NCBI GenBank assembly: GCA_910576865.1 | Contig: CAJTKE010000005.1 | Location: 1-64,000, forward strand | Origin: an uncultured Oscillibacter sp. | Lineage (GTDB): Bacteria > Bacillota > Clostridia > Oscillospirales > Oscillospiraceae | Length of the DNA: 64,000 nucleotides | Direction: 5' to 3' | Shown here: positions 25,150 to 34,178 of the stretch, in pieces | Layout of the letters: each line of letters starts with the position of its first letter | How positions within the stretch are numbered: position 1 is the stretch's first letter | Notes under the pieces: model-generated | The model's database searches: none | Told to the model about the DNA's origin: nothing | What the model saw: the letters and a program-made list of their open reading frames with translations, nothing else | Program-made: the position numbers and the translations under genes

Positions 25150-25740
25150 ATGCTGTTTGGAAACAAGGGCGGCTCCTCCGTGGAGTGGCTGATCGCGGGG
25201 CTGGGGAATCCCGGCTCCAAGTACGAGAACACCCGGCACAACATGGGCTTCCGCACGGTGGAGCTGCTGGCGGAGCAAAAGGGCGTGAAGCTGAACAAGG
25301 TGAAGTTCAAGTCCGCATATAATATCTGCGAGTTCGCCGGGGCCCGGTGTCTGGTGATGAAGCCCCAGACCTACATGAACCTCTCCGGCGAGGCCGTTCG
25401 TGAGGCGGCGCGGTTCTACAAGATTCCGGCGGACCGCGTGCTGGTGATCTATGACGACGTGTCCCTTCCCGTGGGGAAGCTCCGGGTCCGGCCCACGGGC
25501 TCCGCCGGGGGACACAACGGCATCAAGAACATCATCGCCCACCTGGGGACCCAGGACTTTCCCCGGATCAAGATCGGCACCGGGGCCCCGGAGGACAAGG
25601 ACGGCATGATCGACTGGGTCATCGGCGTCCCCTCCCAGAAGGAGCGGGAGGTCCTGCTGGAGTCCTTCAAGCGGGCCATCGAAGCGGCGGCGTGCGTCAT
25701 TGAGCATGGCTGTCAGAGGGCGATGAACGATTTCAACTGA
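25150..25740 (+). CDS. pth: peptidyl-tRNA hydrolase
   Basis: 196 residues. Recycles peptidyl-tRNA released from stalled ribosomes. Seen: LIAGLGNPGSKYENTRHNMGF with the catalytic His, KPQTYMNLSGEAV, VIYDDVSLPVGK and GSAGGHNGIKNII. The ATG at 25150 follows GGAAAGG; it adds a short MLFGNKGGSSVE lead before the usual start. Next to mfd, as in Bacillus. Confidence 0.96.
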   Translation: MLFGNKGGSSVEWLIAGLGNPGSKYENTRHNMGFRTVELLAEQKGVKLNKVKFKSAYNICEFAGARCLVMKPQTYMNLSGEAVREAARFYKIPADRVLVIYDDVSLPVGKLRVRPTGSAGGHNGIKNIIAHLGTQDFPRIKIGTGAPEDKDGMIDWVIGVPSQKEREVLLESFKRAIEAAACVIEHGCQRAMNDFN

Positions 25741-25757
25741 CCGCGAAGGGATTTGCC

Positions 25758-28700
25758 ATGAAGCATCTGCTGGAACAATTGATGACCATCCCGGAGGCGA
25801 AGGAGCTTCTCCGCCGGGTGGAGGACGGCGGCTGTCCCGCCGCCGTGACGGGCCTCCAGCCGGTCCACCGGGCCTGCCTGGGGGCGGCGGCGGCTCAGGC
25901 GGCGGGCCGCCCGGCGGTGTTCGTCTGCGGCGACGAGGGGGAGGCCCGCCAGCTGGCGGGAGACCTGGAGGCCCTGCTGGGCCAGCCCCCGGTGACGCTG
26001 CTGAGCCGGGAGTGGCAGCTCCGCCCGGGAGCGGTGTCCTCCCGGGACTGGGAGCGGGGCCGTCTGGCGGCGCTGTACGCCATGGCCCGGGGCGCGCCCG
26101 GGGCGGTGGTGGCCACCGCCGACGCCCTGATGGCCCGGACCCTGCCGCCGGAGCTTTTGAAGGAGCTGTCCCTCACCCTGAGAACGGGAGAGCGGCAGGA
26201 CCTGAACGTCCTGACGGACCGGCTTCTTTCCGCCGGGTACGTCCGCTGCCAGCAGGTGGAGGGCGTGGGCCAGTTCGCCCTCCGGGGCGGCATCCTGGAC
26301 GTATTCTCCCCCCTGATGGACCAGCCGGTCCGCTGTGAGTTTTTCGACGATGAGATCGACTCCATGGGGGCCTTCGACCCCGGCACCCAGCGGCGGACGG
26401 CGAACCTGGATTCCGCCCTGATCCTCCCCGCCGCCGAGGTCCTGCCCCGGCAGGCGGAGGGGGGCCTGGAGGGCCTGTCGGCGAAGCTGCTGGCTCTGGC
26501 GGCAAAGCTGGAGAAGAAGGGCGCGCCCGCCGCCGCCCGCCTCCGGGAGGACGGCGAGCGGCTGAAAAACGGCTCCGTCCCCGAGGGGATGGACCGCTAT
26601 CTTGCCGCCGTCTATCCCAAGCCCGCCGCCGGGGTCCACTATCTGCCCCCGGACGCCCTGGTGTTTCTCTGCGAGGCCGGCCGGGTGGACGAGCGGGTCA
26701 AGGGGGCCCTTCTCCAGAACCGCCAGGACCTGGAGGCCCTGATGGAGGCGGGGATTCTGGCGGGGGACTACGCCAGGCTGCTCCTCTCCGCCGAGGAGCT
26801 CTACGCCGCCCTGTCGGACTTCCCCGTCGTCATGGCGAACGCCCTGCCCACCTCCCGCTATCCCTATCCGCCCAAGGCCCTTCTGAGTGTCAACGCCCGG
26901 CAGCTCAGTTCCTACGGCGGCAGTCTGGAGACCGCCGTCACGGATCTGGAGCAGTACCGGGAGACCGGCAGCGCCGTGCTGCTCCTCTGCGGCGGGGAGA
27001 CGAGGGCGAAGAACCTCCACGACCTCCTCACGGAGCGGGGCATCCCCTCCGCCCTGGACCTCAAGGGAACGGCCATGCCCGCCCGGGGGGAGATACGGAT
27101 CACCGTGGGGGCCCTGTCCGCCGGGTGCGAGTGGCCCGCCCTGAAGCTGGCGGTGTTGACGGAGGGGCAGCTCATCGCGCCCTCCCGGAAGCGGGCCCGG
27201 CTCAAAAAGGACTCCAACCGGCAGAAAATCCAGTCCTACACAGACCTGAAGCCGGGGGACCTGGTGGTCCACGCGCACCACGGTGTGGGCCGGTTCGCCG
27301 GCATCCAGCGGATGCCGGTGGACGGCGTGGAGAAGGACTATATCAAAATCGACTACGCCGGCGGGGACTGCCTGTATGTCCCCGCCACGGCCCTGGACTT
27401 GGTGAGCAAGTATATCGGCAGTGGGGAGGACGGCGAGGGCGGCCGGAAACTGAACAAGCTGGGTGGCACGGAGTGGGCCAAGCAGAAGACCCGGGCCAAG
27501 CGGGCGGTCAAGGACCTGGCCAAGGGCCTGACGAAGCTCTACGCCGAGCGCCAGCGCCGCCCCGGCTTCGCCTTCTCCCAGGACTCCCCCTGGCAGCGGG
27601 AGTTTGAGGAGGCGTTCCCCTACGCGGAGACCGACGACCAGCTCCGGGCCATCACGGAAATCAAGAAGGACATGGAGCGCCCCCGGCCCATGGACCGGCT
27701 CCTCTGCGGCGACGTGGGCTACGGCAAGACGGAGGTGGCCCTCCGGGCGGTGATGAAGTGCGTGCTGGACGGGAAACAGGCGGCCATCCTGGTGCCCACC
27801 ACCGTCCTGGCTCAGCAGCATTACGCCACGGCCATGGGGCGCTTCCGGGACTTCCCGGTGCGGATCGAGGTCCTGTCCCGCTTCACGCCGCCCAAGGACC
27901 AGAAGCGCATCCTGGAGCTGGCGAAGGAGGGGCGGGTGGACCTGCTCATCGGCACCCACAAGCTGCTGCAAAAGGGCATGGAGTTCAAGGACCTGGGGCT
28001 TCTCATCATCGATGAGGAACAGCGCTTCGGCGTCACCCACAAGGAGCGGCTGAAGGAGATGAGCCGTCAGGTGGACGTGCTGACCCTCTCCGCCACGCCC
28101 ATTCCCCGGACGCTGAACATGGCCCTCTCGGGCCTGCGGGACATGTCCACCATCGAGGAGCCCCCGGCGGACCGCCAGCCGGTCCAGACCTATGTGCTGG
28201 AGCACGACTGGGCCATCCTGGAGGACGCCATGCGGAAGGAGCTCAGCCGGGGCGGGCAGATCTACTATCTCCACAACCGGGTGGAGAGCATCGACCTCAC
28301 CGCCTCCCGCATCCAGAAGCTGCTGGGCCCCGAGGTCCACGTGGTCACCGGCCACGGGAAGATGGGGGAGCAGGAGCTGTCCGCCGTCATGCGGGCCATG
28401 GTGGAGGGGGAGGCGGACGTGCTGGTCTGCACCACCATCATAGAGACGGGAATCGACATCTCCAATGTGAACACCCTGATCATCGAGGACGCGGACAAGA
28501 TGGGGCTGGCCCAGCTCCATCAGATTCGGGGCCGCATCGGCCGCAGCGCCCGGAGGGCCTACGCCTATCTGACCTACCGGAAGGGGAAGGTTCTCCAGGA
28601 AATCGCGGCGAAGCGCCTGTCCGCCATCCGGGAGTACGTGGAGTTCGGCTCCGGCTTCCGCATCGCCATGCGGGATCTGGAGATCCGGGGGGCGGGGAAC

Positions 28701-29255
28701 CTGCTGGGCCCGGAGCAGTCCGGGTACCTCATGAGCGTGGGCTACGATCTCTATTTAAAGCTCCTGGAGGAGGCGGTCCTGGAGGAGCGGGGCGAGGAGA
28801 AGCAGATCGAGACGGAGTGTTCCGCCGACCTGACCGTCAACGCCAACATCCCGGAGCGCTATGTCTCCTCCCCGGAGCAGCGGATGGACCTCTACCGCCG
28901 CATCGCCGCCATCCGCTCCAACGACGACGCCTCGGACCTGCTGGACGAGCTGCTGGACCGCTACGGCGAGGCCCCCGGGCCGGTGCTGGCCCTGCTGGAC
29001 GTGGCTCTGCTCCGGGCGGCGGCGGCGAAGGCGGGGGTCTCGGACATCACCCAGAAGAAGGACATCCTCCGCTTCCAGCTGGCGGTCTTCCGTCCGGAGG
29101 CGGTGGTGAAGGTCTGCGGACTGAACAAGTACCGCCAGCGCCTGACCGTGGCCGCCGGGGAGGACCCGGCGCTGACTCTGAGGCTGAAGCCCGGGGCGGA
29201 CGCCCTGGAGAGCGCCATGGAGCTGGTGGAGGATCTGAAGCTCCAGGGGGGATGA
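25758..29255 (+). CDS. mfd: transcription-repair coupling factor Mfd
   Basis: 1165 residues, full length. Removes RNA polymerase stalled at DNA damage and recruits UvrA. In order: UvrB-like N-terminal module (YVRCQQVEGVGQFALRGGIL), RNA-polymerase-interacting domain (DLVVHAHHGVGRFAG), RecG-like motor with GDVGYGKTEVALRA (Walker A), IIDEEQRFGVTHKE (DEEQ box) and QIRGRIGRSARRAYAYL (motif VI), then a C-terminal TRCF domain. Seventeen bases after pth. Confidence 0.98.
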   Translation: MKHLLEQLMTIPEAKELLRRVEDGGCPAAVTGLQPVHRACLGAAAAQAAGRPAVFVCGDEGEARQLAGDLEALLGQPPVTLLSREWQLRPGAVSSRDWERGRLAALYAMARGAPGAVVATADALMARTLPPELLKELSLTLRTGERQDLNVLTDRLLSAGYVRCQQVEGVGQFALRGGILDVFSPLMDQPVRCEFFDDEIDSMGAFDPGTQRRTANLDSALILPAAEVLPRQAEGGLEGLSAKLLALAAKLEKKGAPAAARLREDGERLKNGSVPEGMDRYLAAVYPKPAAGVHYLPPDALVFLCEAGRVDERVKGALLQNRQDLEALMEAGILAGDYARLLLSAEELYAALSDFPVVMANALPTSRYPYPPKALLSVNARQLSSYGGSLETAVTDLEQYRETGSAVLLLCGGETRAKNLHDLLTERGIPSALDLKGTAMPARGEIRITVGALSAGCEWPALKLAVLTEGQLIAPSRKRARLKKDSNRQKIQSYTDLKPGDLVVHAHHGVGRFAGIQRMPVDGVEKDYIKIDYAGGDCLYVPATALDLVSKYIGSGEDGEGGRKLNKLGGTEWAKQKTRAKRAVKDLAKGLTKLYAERQRRPGFAFSQDSPWQREFEEAFPYAETDDQLRAITEIKKDMERPRPMDRLLCGDVGYGKTEVALRAVMKCVLDGKQAAILVPTTVLAQQHYATAMGRFRDFPVRIEVLSRFTPPKDQKRILELAKEGRVDLLIGTHKLLQKGMEFKDLGLLIIDEEQRFGVTHKERLKEMSRQVDVLTLSATPIPRTLNMALSGLRDMSTIEEPPADRQPVQTYVLEHDWAILEDAMRKELSRGGQIYYLHNRVESIDLTASRIQKLLGPEVHVVTGHGKMGEQELSAVMRAMVEGEADVLVCTTIIETGIDISNVNTLIIEDADKMGLAQLHQIRGRIGRSARRAYAYLTYRKGKVLQEIAAKRLSAIREYVEFGSGFRIAMRDLEIRGAGNLLGPEQSGYLMSVGYDLYLKLLEEAVLEERGEEKQIETECSADLTVNANIPERYVSSPEQRMDLYRRIAAIRSNDDASDLLDELLDRYGEAPGPVLALLDVALLRAAAAKAGVSDITQKKDILRFQLAVFRPEAVVKVCGLNKYRQRLTVAAGEDPALTLRLKPGADALESAMELVEDLKLQGG

Positions 29256-29263
29256 CGAACCAG

Positions 29264-29298
29264 AAGCGCGGAGAGCCGGATGGGCCTCCGCGCTTTGT
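29264..29298 (+). terminator. terminator after mfd
   Basis: AAGCGCGGAG (29264-29273) pairs with CTCCGCGCTT (29286-29295) and is followed by TTGTC. A modest U-rich tail makes partial read-through into the lipoprotein gene likely. Confidence 0.65.
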
Positions 29299-29363
29299 CA
29301 TATCTCCCGCCGCCCTCCCATAGAATGGTCGTGGACAACCTCATGATGGGAGGAGTGGGAGCG

Positions 29364-30407
29364 ATGAGGAAACGAGTGACCGCCCTGGCGCTGGTCCTGT
29401 GCCTGGGGCTCAGCGGCTGCGCGCCGCAGAAGAAGGAGGAGGAAAAGGCCTCCCTCCTGGGCCGGGCGGCGGAGCTTGGGGAGGAGATGATCCTGCTGAC
29501 GGTGGACGGCCGGGAGGTTCCGGCTTGGCGCTATCTCTACTGGCTGGCGTTCACCTGCGATCAGGTCCGGGAGAAGTACAAGGACTCCGGCCTGACCCTG
29601 GACTGGGAGGCCCCCGTCACCGGCGGCACCCTGGCGAACTACGCAAAGGATCAGGCCCTGGCCAGCACGGCGCTCTACGCCACGGTGGAGAACTGGGCGG
29701 AGCGGTACGGCTGCGCCCTCAGCGAGCGGGAGCGGGCGGCCCTGGCGGAGACCTGGGAAGAGCAGTCCGCGGCCCACGGCGGGGAGGAGGCGTATTTGAA
29801 GGAGCTGGCGGGCCTGGGGCTGGACCGTCTCCGGGCGGAGGAGCTGGCGGAGGTGGGGATGCTCTACGCCAAGCTCTATGACCTCTGCCTGACGGAGGGC
29901 AGCGAGCTCTCGGGCCTTCTGGAGAACGTGGACAGCCTGACGGTGGACCGCATTCTGATATCCGCCGGGGAGGACCGGGAGGCGGCCCGGGAACGGGCGG
30001 CGGAGGTCTTCTCCCGTCTCAACGGGGCGGAGGACCCGGCGGCGGCTTTCCCGGCCCTGGCGGCGGAGGGAGACGACGGGGCGGGGCCCCGGACATTCCT
30101 GCCGGGGGATGGGACCCTGCCCCAGGCCCTGGAGGAGGCGGCGAAGGCCCTGGAGGAGGGGCAGTTTTCCGGCATCCTGGAGTCGGAGGAGGGTTTTTCC
30201 ATACTCCGCCGCCTGGCCGGTCAGGGAGAGGCCCTGGCGGGGGAGGCGTTCGACCGGCTGCTCCAGGAGGCGGCGGAGGGCTCCCTGGTCCGGACCACTC
30301 CGGCCTATGACAGCCTGGACGCCGCGGCGTTTGACGGGACCCTGGAGGAGCTGCGGACGGCGGGAGAGCGGGAGAGCTCCGCCTCCTGGAAAATTTCGTC
30401 ACCTTGA
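29364..30407 (+). CDS. lipoprotein with SurA/PrsA-like foldase architecture
   Basis: 347 residues. Signal peptide with lipobox (CLGLSGC, Cys at about residue 18) means attachment to the outer face of the membrane. The body is helical, beginning with a SurA-N-like segment (LTVDGREVPAWRYLYWLAFTCDQV). A later stretch with VDSLTVDRILISAGED, AEEVFSRLN-like and EGQFSGILESEEGFSILRRL matches the parvulin (PPIC) pattern of foldases. Catalytic parvulin residues are not clear, so it may be a chaperone without isomerase activity. Start ATG 29364 after GGGAGGAG. Confidence 0.78.
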   Translation: MRKRVTALALVLCLGLSGCAPQKKEEEKASLLGRAAELGEEMILLTVDGREVPAWRYLYWLAFTCDQVREKYKDSGLTLDWEAPVTGGTLANYAKDQALASTALYATVENWAERYGCALSERERAALAETWEEQSAAHGGEEAYLKELAGLGLDRLRAEELAEVGMLYAKLYDLCLTEGSELSGLLENVDSLTVDRILISAGEDREAARERAAEVFSRLNGAEDPAAAFPALAAEGDDGAGPRTFLPGDGTLPQALEEAAKALEEGQFSGILESEEGFSILRRLAGQGEALAGEAFDRLLQEAAEGSLVRTTPAYDSLDAAAFDGTLEELRTAGERESSASWKISSP

Positions 30408-30467
30408 CGAAAACGGCCCTGATTTTGTCAAAGATTTAACGAAATTGTAAAACCTGACGAAAGACCA

Positions 30468-30496
30468 TTGACGGGGAGGGGAAAACTCTCTATAAT
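30468..30496 (+). promoter_or_regulatory. strong sigma-A promoter of the thiolase gene
   Basis: TTGACG (30468-30473), 17-nt spacer, TATAAT (30491-30496). A leader of about 115 nt runs to the thiolase start. Near-consensus, so high expression is expected. Confidence 0.85.
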
Positions 30497-30616
30497 GATA
30501 CACAGAGAAAGGCGGTCACCGGCCTGTCAAAAATTTGGCAATCTGGGCCCCGTCTCGCCCGTTGAGACTCCGGCGGCCCGCCGAGCCGCCAAAATATTAC
30601 AAAACGGAGGAACATC

Positions 30617-31873
30617 ATGAAAGATCTTTATGTGGTGAACTGCTGCCGTACCGCCATCGGCTCCTTTGGCGGCAGTCTGAAAAACACTCCCGCTGCGGAG
30701 CTGGGCGCGATCGTGGTCAAGGAGGCCCTGAACCGCGCCGGTGTGAAGCCGGAGAACGTGGATGAGGTCATGTTCGGCTGCATCCTCACCGCCGCTCAGG
30801 GCCAGAACGTGGCCCGTCAGGTCTCCATCAAGGCCGGCATCCCCTATTCCGTTCCCGCCTACACCGTGGGCATGGTCTGCGGCTCCGGCATGAAGTCCCT
30901 CATCGAGGGCGCCCGCTCCATCCTGGCCGGGGATTCCGACATCGTGGTCTGCGGCGGCACGGAGAACATGAGCGCCGCTCCCTTCGCCTCCATGGACGCC
31001 CGCTGGGGCGCCCGCATGGGCGACAAGAAGCTGGTGGACACCATGATCAAGGACGGCCTGTGGGACGCCTATAACAACTATCACATGGGAACCACCGCCG
31101 AGAACATCAACGATATCTGGGGCATCACCCGCCAGGAGCAGGACGAGTTCGCCGCCGCCTCCCAGCAGAAGACCGAGGCCGCCCAGAAAGCCGGCAAGTT
31201 CGATGCCGAGATCGTTCCCGTCCCCGTGAAGGTGAAAAAGCAGGTCGTGGACTTCAAGGTCGACGAGTTCCCCAAGGCCGGCGTCACCGCCGAGGGCATC
31301 GCGAAGCTGCGCGGCGCTTTCCCCGTGGGCCCCGAGTCCCCCAACCCCGAGGTTGTCCATACCTTTGAGGTCACCGGCAAGAAGGAAACCGAGGACAAGG
31401 GCCAGCAGCGGGTCACCGCGGCCAACGCCTCCGGAATCAACGACGGCGCGGCGGCCATCATCCTGGCCTCCGGCGAGGCTGTCGAGAAGTACGGCCTGAA
31501 GCCCATGGCCAAGCTCATCGGCTGGGGCCAGGGCGGCGTGGATCCCAAGATCATGGGTGTGGGCCCCGTGCCCGCCTCCCGTCAGGCCATGGCGAAAGCC
31601 GGCGTGACCATCGACGACATTGACCTCATCGAGGCCAACGAGGCCTTCGCGGCCCAGTCCATCGCCGTGGGCCGGGAGCTGGGCTTCGACCCCGCCAAGC
31701 TGAATGTCAACGGCGGCGCCATCGCCCTGGGCCACCCCGTGGGCGCTTCCGGCGCGCGGATCATTGTCACTCTGCTTCACGAGATGCAGAAGCGGCCCGA
31801 GGCCAAGAAGGGTCTGGCCACCCTCTGCATCGGCGGCGGCATGGGCGTCGCCACCGTCTTTGAAAAGTGCTGA
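30617..31873 (+). CDS. acetyl-CoA acetyltransferase (thiolase)
   Basis: 418 residues. Condenses two acetyl-CoA to acetoacetyl-CoA, the first step to butyrate in clostridia. Catalytic residues: Cys88 in GMVCGSGMKS, His in LGHPVGASGAR, Cys in LCIGGGMGVA. About 25 residues longer than the usual 390-395. The excess lies around residues 236-264 (PVGPESPNPEVVHTFEV..), just before RVTAANASGINDGAAA, so in the loop that carries the second domain junction. It has its own strong promoter and terminator. Other butyrate genes are not in the window. Confidence 0.95.
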   Translation: MKDLYVVNCCRTAIGSFGGSLKNTPAAELGAIVVKEALNRAGVKPENVDEVMFGCILTAAQGQNVARQVSIKAGIPYSVPAYTVGMVCGSGMKSLIEGARSILAGDSDIVVCGGTENMSAAPFASMDARWGARMGDKKLVDTMIKDGLWDAYNNYHMGTTAENINDIWGITRQEQDEFAAASQQKTEAAQKAGKFDAEIVPVPVKVKKQVVDFKVDEFPKAGVTAEGIAKLRGAFPVGPESPNPEVVHTFEVTGKKETEDKGQQRVTAANASGINDGAAAIILASGEAVEKYGLKPMAKLIGWGQGGVDPKIMGVGPVPASRQAMAKAGVTIDDIDLIEANEAFAAQSIAVGRELGFDPAKLNVNGGAIALGHPVGASGARIIVTLLHEMQKRPEAKKGLATLCIGGGMGVATVFEKC

Positions 31874-31902
31874 GCCGCTTTTCGTGTAAGAGCTGAATTT
31901 GC

Positions 31903-31928
31903 AAAGAGGGGCCTTCGGGTCCCTCTTT
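31903..31928 (+). terminator. terminator-like hairpin after thiolase
   Basis: AAAGAGGGGCC pairs with GGTCCCTCTTT around a cUUCGg tetraloop (31914-31917). Very stable, but only TTT within the arm and no longer U-run, so termination may be partial. Confidence 0.65.
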
Positions 31929-31948
31929 GGCTGTGAGGAGAGATACAG

Positions 31949-32347
31949 ATGAGTGAGCGTTATTTGGGTCTGGGCCATGTGGCCGTTTACACCCGGGACA
32001 TGGAGGAGAGCATCGCCTTTTATGAGAAGCTGGGCGGCTCCGTGAAGGGCCGGGGCGGGGTTTCCACGCCGGCGGGGGAGAAGAAGCTGGCGCTGATGTC
32101 CTATGGCGGCATCACGCTGGAGCTGATTCAAAGCCCCGGGGCCATGCCCATGGGAGAGGGGAATGTTCCCCATTTCGCCATTCTGGTGGACGATCTGGAC
32201 GCCGCGGCGGCGGAGGTCCGGGCGGCGGGGGTGGACACCTTCCTGACGCCGGAGAAAAAGGTTTTGCCGGACCTTTTCGGAGGCTTGCAGAACTGGTTTT
32301 TCACCGGCCCCTCCGGGGAACAGATTGAGCTGCTGCAGATGCTGTAA
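31949..32347 (+). CDS. VOC (glyoxalase/bleomycin-resistance) family protein
   Basis: 132 residues. Two beta-alpha-beta-beta-beta modules typical of vicinal oxygen chelate enzymes: LGHVAVYTRDMEESIAFYEKLGG opens the first, VPHFAILVDDLDAAAAEVRAAG the second. Metal-ligand candidates are His10 (GHVAV), Glu in LELIQSP, His in PHFAI and Glu in EQIELLQ. The subfamily (glyoxalase I, methylmalonyl-CoA epimerase or other) cannot be told from motif alone. Strong terminator follows. Confidence 0.88.
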   Translation: MSERYLGLGHVAVYTRDMEESIAFYEKLGGSVKGRGGVSTPAGEKKLALMSYGGITLELIQSPGAMPMGEGNVPHFAILVDDLDAAAAEVRAAGVDTFLTPEKKVLPDLFGGLQNWFFTGPSGEQIELLQML

Positions 32348-32350
32348 AGA

Positions 32351-32384
32351 AAAAGGCTTTCGCCCTCGGGCGAAAGCCTTTTTT
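32351..32384. terminator. bidirectional terminator
   Basis: AAGGCTTTCGCCC pairs with GGGCGAAAGCCTT, then TTTT on the plus strand. On the minus strand the same stem is followed by TTTTTC. It ends both the VOC gene and the convergent tatD-to-glsB operon. Confidence 0.92.
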
Positions 32385-32398
32385 GCGTGTGCGCCGTT

Positions 32399-32638
32399 TC
32401 AGTGGAACAGTTTTCGCGCCACCCAGATGAAGAGGCACGCGCCTGCCACGTCTACAATGAGGTTGGCGAACCAGCCGTAGGCATAGAAGCCAAACAGGCC
32501 GAAGACGGTGCTGCCCACAGCGGAGCCCACAATGCCGATGATGATGTTGCGGACAAGCCCGCCGTCGGCGTCCATCAGCCTTCCGGCAATCCAGCCCACC
32601 AGCGCGCCCATAATCAGGGAACCCAATAAATGAAACAT
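32399..32638 (-). CDS. GlsB/YeaQ/YmgE-type small membrane protein
   Basis: 79 residues, three membrane helices with Gly-rich packing (MGALVGWIAGRLMD, IIIGIVGSAVGSTVFGL, NLIVDVAGACLFIWVA). Matches the transglycosylase-associated family linked to general stress. Last gene of the minus-strand operon beginning at tatD, 17 bases after the radical SAM gene. Confidence 0.9.
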   Translation of the reverse strand: MFHLLGSLIMGALVGWIAGRLMDADGGLVRNIIIGIVGSAVGSTVFGLFGFYAYGWFANLIVDVAGACLFIWVARKLFH

Positions 32639-32655
32639 GTTTTCACACCCTTCCC

Positions 32656-33276
32656 TTAATCTTCAATGTATTCCCGCACCCGGTAAACCGCGCCGATCTC
32701 CTCCTCGCAGATCTTCCGGCAGTTTTCGATTTCCTCCTTCGGAATCGTGTCCACCACGGTCATCATCACCGTGGGGACATACTGCCGGAGCTCCCTGGCG
32801 AAGGACTTCATGGCCTCATAGGCCCCGTCCTGGAGCGGATGGCAGAGGGCGTTGTACTTTTCCGCCGTGTCGGTGTTCAGCGAGATGGACACCATGTCGA
32901 AACGCCCGGCGAAGTCCGGGCAGATGTCCCGGCCGTGAATCAGGTTCCCGGTGCCGTTGGTGTCCATGCGGACAAAGGGCTTTTTGCCCTGGGCCTTCAG
33001 CTGGTCGATGACCCAGCAGATGTCGTCAATCCGGTAGCTGGGTTCACCGAAGCCGCAGAAGACCAGCTGCTTGTACTTCGCGAGGTCCCGGCCCTCGATG
33101 TCCGCCAGAATCTCCTCCCGGGTGGGCTCCCGTTTCAGCCAGAGGTTGTGGGTGTAGATGCTTCCGCCGTGTCCGTTGTGCCGGAGGCAGAATTCGCAGT
33201 TGAAATTGCAGCGGTTGGTGACATTGACATACAGGTTTTCCCTGTACTCGTAGGTGATGGTAAATCCCTTTTCCAT
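32656..33276 (-). CDS. TatD-linked radical SAM protein
   Basis: 206 residues, compact radical SAM fold. The iron-sulfur signature C23-x3-C27-x2-C30 is in TNRCNFNCEFCLRHNG. Further SAM-binding pattern: VFCGFGEPSYR (GGE-like) and RMDTNGTGNL. It resembles the family defined by linkage to TatD hydrolases (tatD_link_rSAM), whose substrate is unknown. Here tatD is in the same operon but separated by two lipoprotein genes. ATG 33276 follows an AAGGAG site. Confidence 0.88.
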   Translation of the reverse strand: MEKGFTITYEYRENLYVNVTNRCNFNCEFCLRHNGHGGSIYTHNLWLKREPTREEILADIEGRDLAKYKQLVFCGFGEPSYRIDDICWVIDQLKAQGKKPFVRMDTNGTGNLIHGRDICPDFAGRFDMVSISLNTDTAEKYNALCHPLQDGAYEAMKSFARELRQYVPTVMMTVVDTIPKEEIENCRKICEEEIGAVYRVREYIED

Positions 33277-33293
33277 AGTCGATACTCCTTTTA

Positions 33294-34166
33294 TTAGTAA
33301 TAGCTGTAAAGGTGAAAATCTTGCAGAGTAAACACGCCGTTTCCATAGAGGATTTGAGCGGAGGTCTCCGCCACATAGCAGGGGGCCGCGCTGTCCGGCG
33401 GACTCAGGCAGAACGCGCCCCAAAATTGGAGGCCGCCCCAGTCCTCTTGGGAGAACTTCGCAATCAAACCGGAGGAAGCTGTCCCCAGGTCCAGCTCCGG
33501 GCCATCATGCACATCGCCGAACTCCACCAGCTCATGGCCCAGGATAGCGAAGGTCCTGCCGCCAAGCTCGGAGGTGTCAAACAGCTTGGGGAACTCCTCC
33601 AGCCAGAGGCTTTCGGGAAAGGTGTAGGCGGTCAAGGCCCCGTCGGGGCCCTTCTCTAAGATGTGCAGCTCCTCCACAGAGACGCCGGTCCCACTGCCGA
33701 CGTAGCAGATGACCACCAGCTCGTCCTCCCAATCGCCGTCCACATCAAAGCATTCCATTCTGGGCAGGATCGATCGGGGCGTGAGGAAGTCCCAGTCGAA
33801 TTCCGCCAGACTGTCCCCCCAGCGGATGAGGGCGGGACTCTCTGCGTTGGCCTGATAAGGGGCGGCGTAAAAGGCCGCGTCTGCCTCCGGCGCTTCCGCC
33901 AAAAAGCCCACCACACCGCCGCGAATCCATCCCTCCGCGTTGTACCGGGGGTCTGCCATCGAAGGCGGCAGCTCGTAATTCTCCGCCGGTACCCGCCCCT
34001 CCGTCACGACGGCGGGGGCGGAGATGGGCTCCAGCCGCCGGAGCTCCGGCAGGGAGAGGGGTTCCGCTTCCGCCGGGGGCTCCTCCGGCAAGGGCTCCGC
34101 CGGGGCGGGGACCCCGCAGCCAATCAGAAGCAGAAGGAGAAATAGGGAAAAGATACATTTTTTCAT
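33294..34166 (-). CDS. lipoprotein with FG-GAP/VCBS-like segment
   Basis: 290 residues. Lipobox LIGC at about residue 14-17, then a Pro/Glu-rich linker and an outer domain. A segment MECFDVDGDWEDELVVICYVGSG looks like the calcium-binding D-x-D-x-D loop of FG-GAP/VCBS repeats. C-terminal FTLQDFHLYSYY is shared with the adjacent frameshifted paralogue, showing tandem duplication. No enzyme motif seen. Sits between the tatD and radical SAM genes with 12- and 17-nt gaps, so one operon. Confidence 0.85.
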   Translation of the reverse strand: MKKCIFSLFLLLLLIGCGVPAPAEPLPEEPPAEAEPLSLPELRRLEPISAPAVVTEGRVPAENYELPPSMADPRYNAEGWIRGGVVGFLAEAPEADAAFYAAPYQANAESPALIRWGDSLAEFDWDFLTPRSILPRMECFDVDGDWEDELVVICYVGSGTGVSVEELHILEKGPDGALTAYTFPESLWLEEFPKLFDTSELGGRTFAILGHELVEFGDVHDGPELDLGTASSGLIAKFSQEDWGGLQFWGAFCLSPPDSAAPCYVAETSAQILYGNGVFTLQDFHLYSYY

Positions 34167-34178
34167 AGAGATTTCCCT

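Noticed and set aside
25713..28520. Long open frame antisense to mfd
   Set aside because: Same artefact: shadow of a high-GC3 gene, no ribosome site or domain.
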